This document shows, in pieces, positions 23,710-31,922 of a stretch of DNA of 44,189 bases (position 1 is the stretch's first letter; the number at the start of each line of letters is the position of its first letter). The notes below the pieces were generated by a model, which was not told the origin of the DNA, did no database searches, and was given only the letters and a program-made list of their open reading frames with translations. Source of the stretch: Armatimonadota bacterium (lineage in GTDB: Bacteria; Armatimonadota; UBA5829; JAUSEB01); the NCBI GenBank assembly GCA_030649165.1, contig JAUSGG010000151.1, positions 1-44,189 on the forward strand, in the 5' to 3' direction. The position numbers and the translations under genes are program-made.

Positions 23710-24807
23710 CTACCGTCGCCGCAGGAACGCGGGGATGTCGATCTCGCTCTCCTGGAAGATGCGGAAGGGAGATTCGTCTTCCTGCGGGAGCGCGGTTACC
23801 GTCGGCTCCTCATTCTGAGCGACGGCCTTGGCCGTGACAAGCTCCGAGGGCCTCTTGGCGTCGAATCCGGTCGCGATGACTGTGATGTACATCTCTCCGG
23901 AAATCCGCTCGTTGATGACGGTGCCGAAGATGATATTCGCGCTTGCGTCGTCGGTGGCCTTATGAATGACTTCCGCGGCCTCGTATACTTCCGCGAGAGT
24001 GAGGTCGGGTCCGCCGGTTATGTTGAGCAGCACGCCGCGCGCGCCGTCAATGGAAGTCTCCAGCAGCGGGCTGGCCGTGGCCATCAGCGCGGCCTGTGAC
24101 GCGCGGTTGTCGCCGGAGCCGACGCCGATTCCCATCAGCGCGGAGCCCGCATCGGCCATGATGGCCTTCACGTCGGCGAAGTCCACGTTGATCATGCCGG
24201 GAATGGTTATGATGTCGGAAATGCCCTGCACGCCCTGCCGCAGAACGTCGTCGGCTATTCTGAAAGCGTCCACGAGGGTTGCGCTTTTCTCCACAACGCT
24301 GAGGAGGCGGTCGTTGGGAATGACGATCAATGTGTCAACGCTGCCCTTCAACTCCTGCAGCGATTGCTCCGCCACGGCGCCGCGTCTTGGGCCCTCAAAT
24401 GAGAAAGGCTTGGTGACGACGCCCACGGTCAATGCGCCCATTTCCCTGGACATCTTGGCGATGGCGGGCGCGGCGCCGCTTCCAGTGCCTCCACCGAGAC
24501 CGGCGGTTATGAACACCATATCAGAGCCGTCCATTGCCTTGAGGATATCCTCCTCGCTTTCCTTGGCCGCGGTCCGCCCGATCTCCGGATTGCCTCCGGC
24601 GCCGAGTCCCCTGGTGACGCCCCTGCCGAGCTGTAATTTTTCGGAAGCAGCCGAGACGCTCAAAACCTGGCTGTCGGTGTTCACCGCGAGGAATTCCACA
24701 CCGGAAATACCGGCCTCGATCATCCGGTTAACGGCGTTGCTTCCTCCTCCTCCCACGCCTATGACCTTTATTTTGGCGTAGTTGTCATCGCTCCCACTTC
24801 GTGGCAT
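23710..24807 (-). CDS. ftsZ: Cell division protein FtsZ
   Basis: The tubulin-like GTPase that forms the division ring (365 aa). Visible motifs are the N-terminal [18 protein letters not shown], the tubulin signature [10 protein letters not shown] (from about residue 105), the NDRLL segment, and the T7-loop region [12 protein letters not shown] short variable linker follows, then the C-terminal peptide DIPAFLRRR, which binds FtsA and other partners. AGGAG lies 7 bp before the ATG at 24807; a TTG two codons upstream also opens the frame but is less well placed. It is the last gene of the dcw cluster, 33 bp after ftsA. Confidence 0.98.
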   Translation of the reverse strand: MPRSGSDDNYAKIKVIGVGGGGSNAVNRMIEAGISGVEFLAVNTDSQVLSVSAASEKLQLGRGVTRGLGAGGNPEIGRTAAKESEEDILKAMDGSDMVFITAGLGGGTGSGAAPAIAKMSREMGALTVGVVTKPFSFEGPRRGAVAEQSLQELKGSVDTLIVIPNDRLLSVVEKSATLVDAFRIADDVLRQGVQGISDIITIPGMINVDFADVKAIMADAGSALMGIGVGSGDNRASQAALMATASPLLETSIDGARGVLLNITGGPDLTLAEVYEAAEVIHKATDDASANIIFGTVINERISGEMYITVIATGFDAKRPSELVTAKAVAQNEEPTVTALPQEDESPFRIFQESEIDIPAFLRRR

Positions 24808-24840
24808 TACCAAGCTCCTCTCTGATGGTTGTTGATTTAC

Positions 24841-26070
24841 TTAAACTCTAAACAGCTTCCGCAGCCGTCCGAAAGTGGACGATAGCAGATCGCCGTTTCG
24901 CGCTTCTTCTCTGACGGCCGCATGATTGCGGGCCGCGTATCTGATCAAGCCGACGGCCGTCGCGTACACCGGGGAACTCACGGTGTCCACGAGACCGCCG
25001 AAATTGTTGGGAGAGCCCATGCGTACGGGCATCCCCAACACCTTCTCCGCAAGCTCTATCGTGCCGGGCATCAACGATCCGCCTCCGGAAAGGACGACCC
25101 CCGCCGGGAGCATGTCCTCGAAACCGGACTTGCCGATCTCGTGTTTCACCATCTGGAATATCTCTTCCATCCGCGGCTCGATCAGTTTGACCAAGACTTC
25201 GCGTCTGGGCAGCGCGCTCGGCGCGTCCGCGCCCAGGCGCAGGATTTCGAATGACTCTTCATCATCCGCCATGTTCATAAGCGCACATCCACAGTTGATC
25301 TTGACTCTCTCGGATTCCTCTATTGAGGCGCGCAGAAGGGCCCCTATATCGAATGTGACGTGGCTTCCGCCAACCGGGACAACCGCGGAGTAGCAGACTT
25401 CGCCACCCGTGAATATGCCGATGTCCGTGCTTCCGCCGCCGACGTCCACCAGCACGACACCCATCTCTTTCTCCGCCGGGAGCACGACCGCTTCCGAGGT
25501 CGCAAGCGGCGCAAGGACCATATCATCGACTTCCAGGCCCGCCCTGCCCACACACTTGGATATGTTCTGCAGGAACGTGCTGGCTCCGGTTACAATGTGC
25601 GTCTCCACTTCCAGGCGAGATCCGCTCATCCCGACCGGGTCCCGAATGCCGTCCTGCCCATCAACCGAAAATCCCCTGGGGATCGCGTGGATGATCTCGC
25701 GCTCGGGAGGGAGCACAATGACGCGGGACTCGTCCACGACCCTGTCTACATCGTCGCGCGTGATCTCACGGTTGGGGTGCGCCACGGCAACCACGCCCCG
25801 GCTGTTCAGCGAGCTGATATGCTCGCCCGTCACGCCGACGATCACGCTGTGGATGTCGTAGCCGTACATCCGCTGCGCCTTGTCCACGGAATCTCGAATG
25901 GCCTGCGCGGTGGCTTCCATATCCACCACGACGCCCTTTCGCACACCGGAACTTGGAGTATGGCTGGCGCCCGCCACGTCGATGCGCCCGTCATCGAATA
26001 CTTCCGCAATGGCGGCGCATACTTTCGTCGTGCCTATATCGAGCCCTGCGAGGATATCGCTCTTAGACAA
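24841..26070 (-). CDS. ftsA: Cell division protein FtsA
   Basis: The actin-like protein that tethers FtsZ to the membrane and recruits later division proteins (409 aa). Nucleotide-binding motifs are visible: LAGLDIGTTKVCA (phosphate 1), VVLVDVGGGSTDIGIF (phosphate 2) and GVVLSGGGSLMPG (adenosine). The C-terminal end FGRLRKLFRV is the expected amphipathic membrane-targeting helix. The start is TTG at 26070, supported by AGGTGG 6 bp upstream. It lies 10 bp after sbp and 33 bp before ftsZ. Confidence 0.97.
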   Translation of the reverse strand: MSKSDILAGLDIGTTKVCAAIAEVFDDGRIDVAGASHTPSSGVRKGVVVDMEATAQAIRDSVDKAQRMYGYDIHSVIVGVTGEHISSLNSRGVVAVAHPNREITRDDVDRVVDESRVIVLPPEREIIHAIPRGFSVDGQDGIRDPVGMSGSRLEVETHIVTGASTFLQNISKCVGRAGLEVDDMVLAPLATSEAVVLPAEKEMGVVLVDVGGGSTDIGIFTGGEVCYSAVVPVGGSHVTFDIGALLRASIEESERVKINCGCALMNMADDEESFEILRLGADAPSALPRREVLVKLIEPRMEEIFQMVKHEIGKSGFEDMLPAGVVLSGGGSLMPGTIELAEKVLGMPVRMGSPNNFGGLVDTVSSPVYATAVGLIRYAARNHAAVREEARNGDLLSSTFGRLRKLFRV

Positions 26071-26080
26071 CTATATCCAC

Positions 26081-26443
26081 CTACGTCTCTTTGCGTTTCG
26101 AAAGCGCCGCCTGAGTCAACCAGTAGCGGCGGATTAATGATAGGTTAAGGAAAATCCGTCCGCCCAGCGCCACAACAGCCGCCAGGAACAGGTTCACTCC
26201 TATCTGATCTCCCAGATAGGCAAGACCCGCCGCCAGCAGCGTATTAACGACAAAGCCGGAGATGAAGATGTCGTCGTGGAACTTACCTTCTATCCCAGCT
26301 CTAATTCCCCCGAAAATCGCGTCGAGCCCGGCAAGCGACGCGACGGCCAGATAGTCGCCGTAGTTGCCCGACACTTCGAACGGGACCACATACACTACTA
26401 TAAACCCAATTGCCAGCCCCAGTATAGGGAGGCTTGCCAACAT
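26081..26443 (-). CDS. sbp: Small basic protein Sbp (DUF1290)
   Basis: This 120-aa membrane protein has four hydrophobic segments and the conserved block LAGLDAIFGGIRAGIEGKF in the middle, the signature of DUF1290. Sbp genes occur between ftsQ and ftsA in many Firmicutes, Actinobacteria and Armatimonadota. The molecular role is not known; the location suggests envelope or division. The AGAGG upstream is 12 bp from the ATG, so translation may be weak. A palindromic repeat separates it from the DUF881 gene. Confidence 0.93.
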   Translation of the reverse strand: MLASLPILGLAIGFIVVYVVPFEVSGNYGDYLAVASLAGLDAIFGGIRAGIEGKFHDDIFISGFVVNTLLAAGLAYLGDQIGVNLFLAAVVALGGRIFLNLSLIRRYWLTQAALSKRKET

Positions 26444-26512
26444 TGCCCGTTATTGCCTCTTGCTTTAGATTGGTTTCCAGGTTAGCCGGGGGTGGCTATG
26501 CGCGCGGTCAGT

Positions 26513-26599
26513 TCCACCCTCGCCCCAACCCGGTTTAGAGGTTAGAAGTTGGAGGTTAGAACCAACTCCACCCCAACCCTCCCCTATAGGGGAGGGGGT
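26513..26599. repeat. CCCTCCCC palindrome (copy 5) with nested inverted repeat
   Basis: CACCCTCGCCCCAACCC is followed by GGTTAGAAGTTGGAGGTTAG, then by AACCCTCCCCTATAGGGGAGG. Two element heads appear, with the second likely inserted into the first. It lies between sbp and the DUF881 gene. Confidence 0.65.
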
Positions 26600-26606
26600 T
26601 AATACC

Positions 26607-27374
26607 TTACCGCCCCTTGGAATAACGCATTTGCGTGCTGCCCGAATAGGCAGGAAGCACGACACGCTTGCTTTCTTCGGCTTTGATCATCCCCAGCGCC
26701 GTGAGTTCCGCATCGAGCAGCCCTCCACTCATGCTCAAGGCGCTCAGGATCTCCTTTGAGTTGCCTATGGCCTTTATGATGAACGGAGACGCCATCTTGA
26801 CGTCGTTCACCAGAATCGTGGGGCCGACGCACCGCACAGCCGTTCTCGACACCACTCTCTGGTCCTTGACCGCGACGCCTTCCGCTCCGGCCGCAAATAG
26901 CTCATCTATGACAAGGCGAATATCGGAATCGTGAACGAGACCCGCGCTCTTCATCTCGTCGGTGGCTTCCGGGCTGAGGTTCGGACTGATCCCCTTAAGA
27001 CCACTCTTGTTATCCTGCAGCGTAACAACGACGCCTTCGCCCTCAAGCGGCACGAGACCGGCGAACGCCCTGGCCTCGTGAAGCTCGTTCAACAGCGTCT
27101 GCGTTTCGCTCTTCCCGCCGACGAACCTCTGCTCCCACTCCGTGTTCTTCTTGCGGAGTCGCGCTATCTCATCCCGCAGCTCCTCGTTCGAGTCGGCCTG
27201 CAGCGATAGCGCGGCGACGAGTCCCCCTCTGCCCGCGGGAGTCACCCCGAAACGCGAGCGCAAGGTCCGCTGAGTCTTGAAAGACGCAGCGACCAATCCG
27301 CCCAGAACAAGACATAACGCAGTCACCCAAAGGACCCAAGTGGTCCTACTGCGCACAGTTGGGAATACGCTCAT
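26607..27374 (-). CDS. DUF881 family membrane-anchored protein
   Basis: This 255-aa protein has one N-terminal membrane segment (TTWVLWVTALCLVLGGLVAAS), a coiled coil (residues about 60-90, NEELRDEIARLRKKNTEWEQ), then the DUF881 domain with EGEGVVVTLQDN, a conserved DIRLVIDELFAAGAEGVAV block, and GPTILVNDVKMASPFIIKAIG. Genes of this family sit next to sbp and ftsQ/divIB in several Gram-positive phyla and Armatimonadota. Function is unknown; a division or envelope role is inferred from the neighbours. It follows ftsQ by 8 bp. Confidence 0.9.
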   Translation of the reverse strand: MSVFPTVRSRTTWVLWVTALCLVLGGLVAASFKTQRTLRSRFGVTPAGRGGLVAALSLQADSNEELRDEIARLRKKNTEWEQRFVGGKSETQTLLNELHEARAFAGLVPLEGEGVVVTLQDNKSGLKGISPNLSPEATDEMKSAGLVHDSDIRLVIDELFAAGAEGVAVKDQRVVSRTAVRCVGPTILVNDVKMASPFIIKAIGNSKEILSALSMSGGLLDAELTALGMIKAEESKRVVLPAYSGSTQMRYSKGR

Positions 27375-27382
27375 TCAAATTT

Positions 27383-28162
27383 CTACAGCGTCGGCGAGGT
27401 TTCTCTGCCCTTCCATGCCGGCGCTGTCATGCATCTCAGGTCTACGTACAGGGCTTGGGTCGCGATCTCAGGTTTCCGCGTCAAGACATCTTTCAGAACG
27501 ACGAGCTTTCCGTCAAGATCAAACGGTTGTCCGAGTTTGACCCATAGTCCACTCTGAATATTTAAGCACATATTATTGCCGGGGTCAACGGATATTTTCT
27601 CGACCTTAAAGCCGGTTTTGAGGGCCCTCCGCAGGCAGTCAAAGAAGGAGGAGATGAGCCTCGGGTGCGGTCTCGTCCCGATGCGAAGCCGCCCTGAGCC
27701 CGGCAGTTCGAGGGCGACGATGCCTTTTCGGACGGCGCGTGTTTCCGTGTACACAACACCTTCGCTGTCCATGAGATACGTCCTGCCCGCCGCGCTGACG
27801 GCCGCAAATGGAGTTCGCTCCTCGACACGAACCACGAGCCGGTTCAGCGGGCGGCGGTATACCTTTGCGGTTCGGACGACGGGGTTCTTGCGGACATTTC
27901 TCAGTACCGTGCGGGTATTCGCGAGAAACAGATTCTGACCTATTGCGCAGCCAGCTCTGTCACGGATATCGGATGCGGAGATGGTCTTCGCGCCGCGGAC
28001 GTCAACCCTCGCGATCCGCAGCCGCGGTGAGGTGAGGGCGAGGAAGACCAACTCGGCAAGGAGCGCGGTGACCATACAATGCAGGATGATGCGGAACCAG
28101 TTCCGCGTCCTCCGGTTGCGCCTGTGCCGCACGCTGTTTCGACTGTTCGAGCGAGGGCTCAC
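27383..28162 (-). CDS. ftsQ: Cell division protein FtsQ/DivIB
   Basis: A bitopic division protein (259 aa) that links early and late division proteins in complex with FtsL and FtsB. It has a very basic cytoplasmic N-terminus (residues 1-25), one membrane segment (about 25-46), a POTRA domain beginning RIARVDVRGAKTISASDI, and the beta domain (YLMDSEGVVYTE). AGGAGG precedes the GTG start by 8 bp and lies in the end of ddl, three bases away. Family sequence similarity is low by nature, but topology and place are decisive. Confidence 0.93.
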   Translation of the reverse strand: MSPRSNSRNSVRHRRNRRTRNWFRIILHCMVTALLAELVFLALTSPRLRIARVDVRGAKTISASDIRDRAGCAIGQNLFLANTRTVLRNVRKNPVVRTAKVYRRPLNRLVVRVEERTPFAAVSAAGRTYLMDSEGVVYTETRAVRKGIVALELPGSGRLRIGTRPHPRLISSFFDCLRRALKTGFKVEKISVDPGNNMCLNIQSGLWVKLGQPFDLDGKLVVLKDVLTRKPEIATQALYVDLRCMTAPAWKGRETSPTL

Positions 28163-28165
28163 GGT

Positions 28166-29200
28166 CTACGCCTCCTCCAATGCGAACGAGATGAGTTTGT
28201 CCAGCAAATCCGTGAACGCTATGCCCGCCGCCTGCGCCGCGCGCGGCAATAGGCTGGTGGGAGTCATACCCGGGATGGTGTTCACTTCGAGCACGTAGAG
28301 CTTGCTTTCGCTGATGATTATATCTACCCTGGACATTCCGCGGCATCCGAGGGCTATGTGCGAAAGGACGGCGATCCGCCGGGCCTCCTCGGCGATATCG
28401 TCGGGAATCCCGGCAGGGCATATTTCGTCGGTCGCGCCGGGCGTGTACTTGGCCTCATAGTCGTAGAACCCGCCGGATGGAACGATCTCTACGAGTGGAA
28501 GGACCTGCAGGTCGTCATTGCCGATAATGCCCGCCGTGATCTCCGTTCCGACGACAAATTTTTCGATCATCACCTGGCTGTCGTATTCGAACGCCGCGTC
28601 TATCGCGGCCTGTAGGTCGCTAGGGAAATCCACCCTGGCCATCCCGATAGTGGAACCCTGCCGGTTCGGCTTAACGATCACCGGGTAGCCCAGATTGGCG
28701 ACCTCCGACGCTATATCGCGGCCCGCGCGGTCTTTAGCCGAAGTGATGTCGACTGAAGGAAGCACAGGGACGCCCGCGCGATCGAGCATCCGCTTGGCCA
28801 TGATCTTGTCCATGGCAAGAGCGCTTGCAAGCACACCCGATCCGGTGTAAGGGATTCCGGCCAACTCCAGCAGGCCCTGCACGGTCCCGTCCTCGCCGTA
28901 CTTGCCGTGAAGGGCGATGAACACAACGTCCGGCCTGACGGCGGCGCCGTTGCTCTGCAGAAGCTCCGTCACAGCGCTCACCCCGCCCAGTTTCTGAAGC
29001 GTGGTTTCTGCCTGCGCCAGCGCCGAGATTTGCCGCTGGTCGCCGGCCTCGATCCGCGGCTCGCCCGCGCAGAAGAGCGCGGCGTCAACCGGAAACGCCG
29101 AATACTTCTCAGGATCGAGCGCCTGCAGGATCATCACTCCAGTGGACATGGAAACCGCCCGCTCGGACGACCGCCCGCCCATCAACACCGCAACTCTCAT
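28166..29200 (-). CDS. ddl: D-alanine--D-alanine ligase
   Basis: It makes the D-Ala-D-Ala dipeptide that MurF adds to the peptidoglycan precursor. This ATP-grasp enzyme has 344 aa. Visible are VAVLMGGRSSERAVSM at the N-terminus, LHGKYGEDGTVQGLLELAGI, the flexible-loop region KPNRQGSTIGMARV, and the metal-binding end LEVNTIPGMTPTSLLP. The ATG at 29200 gives the standard N-terminus, but the ribosome binding site AGGAG is 21 bp away. A TTG at 29209 would be only 12 bp from it and may be the true start. Confidence 0.97.
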   Translation of the reverse strand: MRVAVLMGGRSSERAVSMSTGVMILQALDPEKYSAFPVDAALFCAGEPRIEAGDQRQISALAQAETTLQKLGGVSAVTELLQSNGAAVRPDVVFIALHGKYGEDGTVQGLLELAGIPYTGSGVLASALAMDKIMAKRMLDRAGVPVLPSVDITSAKDRAGRDIASEVANLGYPVIVKPNRQGSTIGMARVDFPSDLQAAIDAAFEYDSQVMIEKFVVGTEITAGIIGNDDLQVLPLVEIVPSGGFYDYEAKYTPGATDEICPAGIPDDIAEEARRIAVLSHIALGCRGMSRVDIIISESKLYVLEVNTIPGMTPTSLLPRAAQAAGIAFTDLLDKLISFALEEA

Positions 29201-29296
29201 TCTGCCCAAGGTGTAATCGTTCTCCTTCGGGAATAGAAGCCGGGAGTTAGAAGGGTCAACTCTCGGAATAGCTGTCGTGAATGCGGTCCGGTAAGT

Positions 29297-29338
29297 TCAA
29301 CCCTCACCCCAGCCCTCTCCCTTCCAGGGAGAGGGAGT
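29297..29338. repeat. CCCTCACCCC palindrome (REP-like), copy 6
   Basis: ACCCTCACCCCAGCCCTC and CTCCCTTCCAGGGAGAGGG lie in the 188-bp gap between murB and ddl, the only feature seen there. Confidence 0.7.
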
Positions 29339-29388
29339 TTGCCCTCGGCTCTGCCGACACTCTCGACTCACTCGACTTTTTCGACCGC

Positions 29389-30306
29389 CTACCATTCTCC
29401 TACCAGCTTAACCTCGTACTCCAGCAGGACGCCGAACCTGTCCTGCACCAGCTTCCTGACCCGCTCCGCCAGCGTCCGGACCTGTTCCGCGCTGGCGCTT
29501 CCCGTGTTGACCAGGTAATTCGCGTGTTTTGGGGAGACTTCCGCGTCCCCCTCGCGCATTCCTTTTGCCCCCGCCTCGTCTATAAGACGTGACGCATGTT
29601 CCTCATCAGGATTCCTGAACACGCACCCCGCGCTCTTGCCGGCGCTCGGCTGGGTCATTGCCCGCCGACGGCGCAGCTTTTCGACAATACTCACCAGTTC
29701 CGCCTTGTCGCCGGGACGCAACTCGAATTCCGCCTCAACGACAATCCGTCCGCTGCCGTGAAGCGCGCTACTTCTATAGCTAAAGCCGACCTCATCCGGT
29801 GTCAGATCCCGCAGGCTCCCGTCGGATTTCACCACCCGAACGCGCCGCGCGATGTCCCCGACGTAGCCGTAGCGGGTGCCGGCGTTCATAACGATGGCGC
29901 CGCCGATGGTCCCCGGAACACCCGTGCAGCCCTCCAGCCCCGCCAGCGAATGGCTGACCGCTACGTCCACGGTCTTTGTCAGTTTTGCTCCCGCTCCGGC
30001 GGTGATGCGGGACCCGTCGACATGGATATAGCCCATCGCTTTGCCGATGCGGATCACCATCCCGCGAATACCTTTGTCCGCCACGAGCAGGTTTTGGCCG
30101 TCACCGATCGGCTGCCACGATATGCCGCGCCGGTCCGCCTCGGCGATTAGCGTAACGATATCGTCCGCGCAGGCGGGTTCGGCGTATAAATCCGCGGGAC
30201 CGCCGACGCCGAACGACGTGTGCTTCCACATTGGCTCGTCCGCGCGCACGATGCCGGCTATTCTCGATCGCAACTCCTGGGCTATCTCGCTGTGATCGAA
30301 TGCCAC
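29389..30306 (-). CDS. murB: UDP-N-acetylenolpyruvoylglucosamine reductase
   Basis: This FAD enzyme reduces the enolpyruvyl group to give UDP-MurNAc (305 aa). The FAD-binding PCMH domain shows KHTSFGVGGPADLY, PIGDGQNLLVAD and GCTGVPGTIGGAIVMNAGTRYG. The usual Ser of the GxGSN motif is replaced by Gln here. The substrate domain has FSYRSS and AGCVFRNP; Cys takes the place of the catalytic Ser, a variant known in part of the family. The GTG start lies 11 bp after GGAGG and directly after the murC stop. Confidence 0.97.
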   Translation of the reverse strand: MAFDHSEIAQELRSRIAGIVRADEPMWKHTSFGVGGPADLYAEPACADDIVTLIAEADRRGISWQPIGDGQNLLVADKGIRGMVIRIGKAMGYIHVDGSRITAGAGAKLTKTVDVAVSHSLAGLEGCTGVPGTIGGAIVMNAGTRYGYVGDIARRVRVVKSDGSLRDLTPDEVGFSYRSSALHGSGRIVVEAEFELRPGDKAELVSIVEKLRRRRAMTQPSAGKSAGCVFRNPDEEHASRLIDEAGAKGMREGDAEVSPKHANYLVNTGSASAEQVRTLAERVRKLVQDRFGVLLEYEVKLVGEW

Positions 30307-30307
30307 G

Positions 30308-31696
30308 TCAGCCGGCCCCTCCGGCGGTTCCCGACAACCTGGAGAGGATTTCCTCCCCTACTCCCCGAATGTCGCCCGCGCCCATAACGATGACCATATC
30401 CCCCGAACGCAGCTCCGGCAGCACGATCTCCGCGATATTAGCCTTATCCGGTATGTACTCACCGACTTTGTTCCCGTTGCGGTTCATTGCGTTCACGATC
30501 TGCTCCGCGCTCACGCCGGCGATCGGCCTCTCCCTCGCCGCATATATGTCCGTCACGATCTGACGGTCCGCCAGCTTCAGGCTTTCGGCGAAATCCCTCA
30601 GAAAGAACTTCGTCCTGGAATAGAGATGCGGCTGGAAAATCGCGACTATCCGCCTCCCGAAACCTCGCCTGGCGGCCGTCAACGTGGCCGCTATCTCAGC
30701 CGGGTGGTGAGCGTAGTCATCTACTACTAATACGCCCCGCGCCTCGCCGAGTATCTCAAATCTTCGTCCTGCCCCCCTGTGTTTGCCAAGGGCTTCGCGG
30801 ATCGCTGGGAATTCCGTGCCAAGCTCCAGTCCGACTGCGGCCGCGGCGAGCGAATTGAGTACGTTCTGCAGGCCCGGCGTAGCGAGCTGCACGCGGCCCA
30901 TTGCCTTGCCGTTGCGAACGAGGGAATAGGACGCCGCCGGCGAGTCCACGTCCACCTCGTCCGCGCGGACCTCGGCGTCGGACGCGACACCGTAGAGGAC
31001 TATCCGTCTCGTCACGAAAGGCAGAATCGAGCGGACGTTTTCATCGTCGGCGCAGGCTATGACGCAGCCGTCCTCATCCACCTGGCTCAGAAACTGGACG
31101 AACACCTGCTTGATGTTCTCCAGCGTGCCGTGATGCTCCAGATGGTCGGCGTCCACATTAGTGACCACGGCGATACTCGGATGAAGGTAGAGGAACGACG
31201 AATACGCCTCGCACGCTTCCGTTATGAACAAGTCTCCCTCGCCCAGTCTTGCGTTTCCGCCAATCGCTTTTACATCGCCGCCGATCAGTATCGTGGGGTC
31301 GAGTCCCGCGCCGAGCGCGATGAGGCTGACCATAGAGGTTGTCGTAGTCTTTCCGTGGGTTCCGGCGATTGCGATTCTGCTGCCGTACGAATCCATCAGC
31401 CGACCGAGCATTTCCGCCCGTTGGATGACCGGAATGCCTCTTTCCTTCGCGGCAGCAATCTCGGGGTTGTCCGGTGGGATCGCGGCGGAGATTACGACAA
31501 GCTCAGGATCGCCGATGTTTCCGGCCACATGCCCGATCTCGACCCGTATCCCCATCGTCCGAAGCCGGCGCGTGCTGTCACTTTCCTTCTGATCCGAGCC
31601 GGAGACCTCCGCGCCGCGGCCGCGCATAACGGCCGCCAGCGCGCTCATGCCCGCTCCTCCGATGCCGATAAAATGCGTTCGCTCGTGATCGTTCAA
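30308..31696 (-). CDS. murC: UDP-N-acetylmuramate--L-alanine ligase
   Basis: It adds L-Ala, the first stem-peptide residue, to UDP-MurNAc in the cytoplasm (462 aa). Three Mur-ligase domains are present: HFIGIGGAGMSALA at the N-terminus, the ATP-binding AGTHGKTTTTSM, the central NVDADHLEHHG, and a C-terminal DDYAHHPAEIAAT segment characteristic of MurC. murB follows immediately. A repeat-filled gap of 226 bp separates it from murG, so murC may need its own promoter or read-through. Confidence 0.98.
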   Translation of the reverse strand: MNDHERTHFIGIGGAGMSALAAVMRGRGAEVSGSDQKESDSTRRLRTMGIRVEIGHVAGNIGDPELVVISAAIPPDNPEIAAAKERGIPVIQRAEMLGRLMDSYGSRIAIAGTHGKTTTTSMVSLIALGAGLDPTILIGGDVKAIGGNARLGEGDLFITEACEAYSSFLYLHPSIAVVTNVDADHLEHHGTLENIKQVFVQFLSQVDEDGCVIACADDENVRSILPFVTRRIVLYGVASDAEVRADEVDVDSPAASYSLVRNGKAMGRVQLATPGLQNVLNSLAAAAVGLELGTEFPAIREALGKHRGAGRRFEILGEARGVLVVDDYAHHPAEIAATLTAARRGFGRRIVAIFQPHLYSRTKFFLRDFAESLKLADRQIVTDIYAARERPIAGVSAEQIVNAMNRNGNKVGEYIPDKANIAEIVLPELRSGDMVIVMGAGDIRGVGEEILSRLSGTAGGAG

Positions 31697-31711
31697 ACTC
31701 GTTTACCTTCG

Positions 31712-31810
31712 CCGGTTTCGGGATTTCCGGGTTGGGACGGGTTGGGATGAGAACCTGTTCCGTTAAGCCAATAAGTTCAGATCCCAACCCTCAAAATCCC
31801 GAAACACCGG
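31712..31810. repeat. Imperfect inverted repeat between murC and murG
   Basis: The left arm (31712-31737, CCGGTTTCGGGATTTCCGGG then TTGGGA) and right arm (31782-31810) pair almost fully. The right arm carries a few extra bases. The 44-bp centre shows no gene. Confidence 0.6.
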
Positions 31811-31815
31811 GGTAG

Positions 31816-31843
31816 GCTTCGGCTTCAAAGAACAAGCCGAAGC
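31816..31843. repeat. Perfect 10-bp hairpin
   Basis: GCTTCGGCTT and AAGCCGAAGC flank an 8-base loop. No T-run follows on either strand, so it is not an obvious terminator. Confidence 0.6.
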
Positions 31844-31849
31844 ATCGAA

Positions 31850-31922
31850 CCCCACCCCAACCCTCCCCTGAAAGGGGAGGGAGCAGGTTCCCCCCTCCTC
31901 ATAGGAGGGGGTTAGGGGGAGG
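31850..31922. repeat. CCCTCCCC palindromes (copy 7, doubled)
   Basis: Two adjoining hairpins of the same repeat family (CCCTCCCCTGAAAGGGGAGG and CCCCCTCCTCATAGGAGGGG) fill the space up to the murG stop. Confidence 0.7.

Noticed and set aside
30779-31750. Plus-strand open frame of 323 codons
   Set aside because: It is a shadow of murC caused by high GC at third positions.
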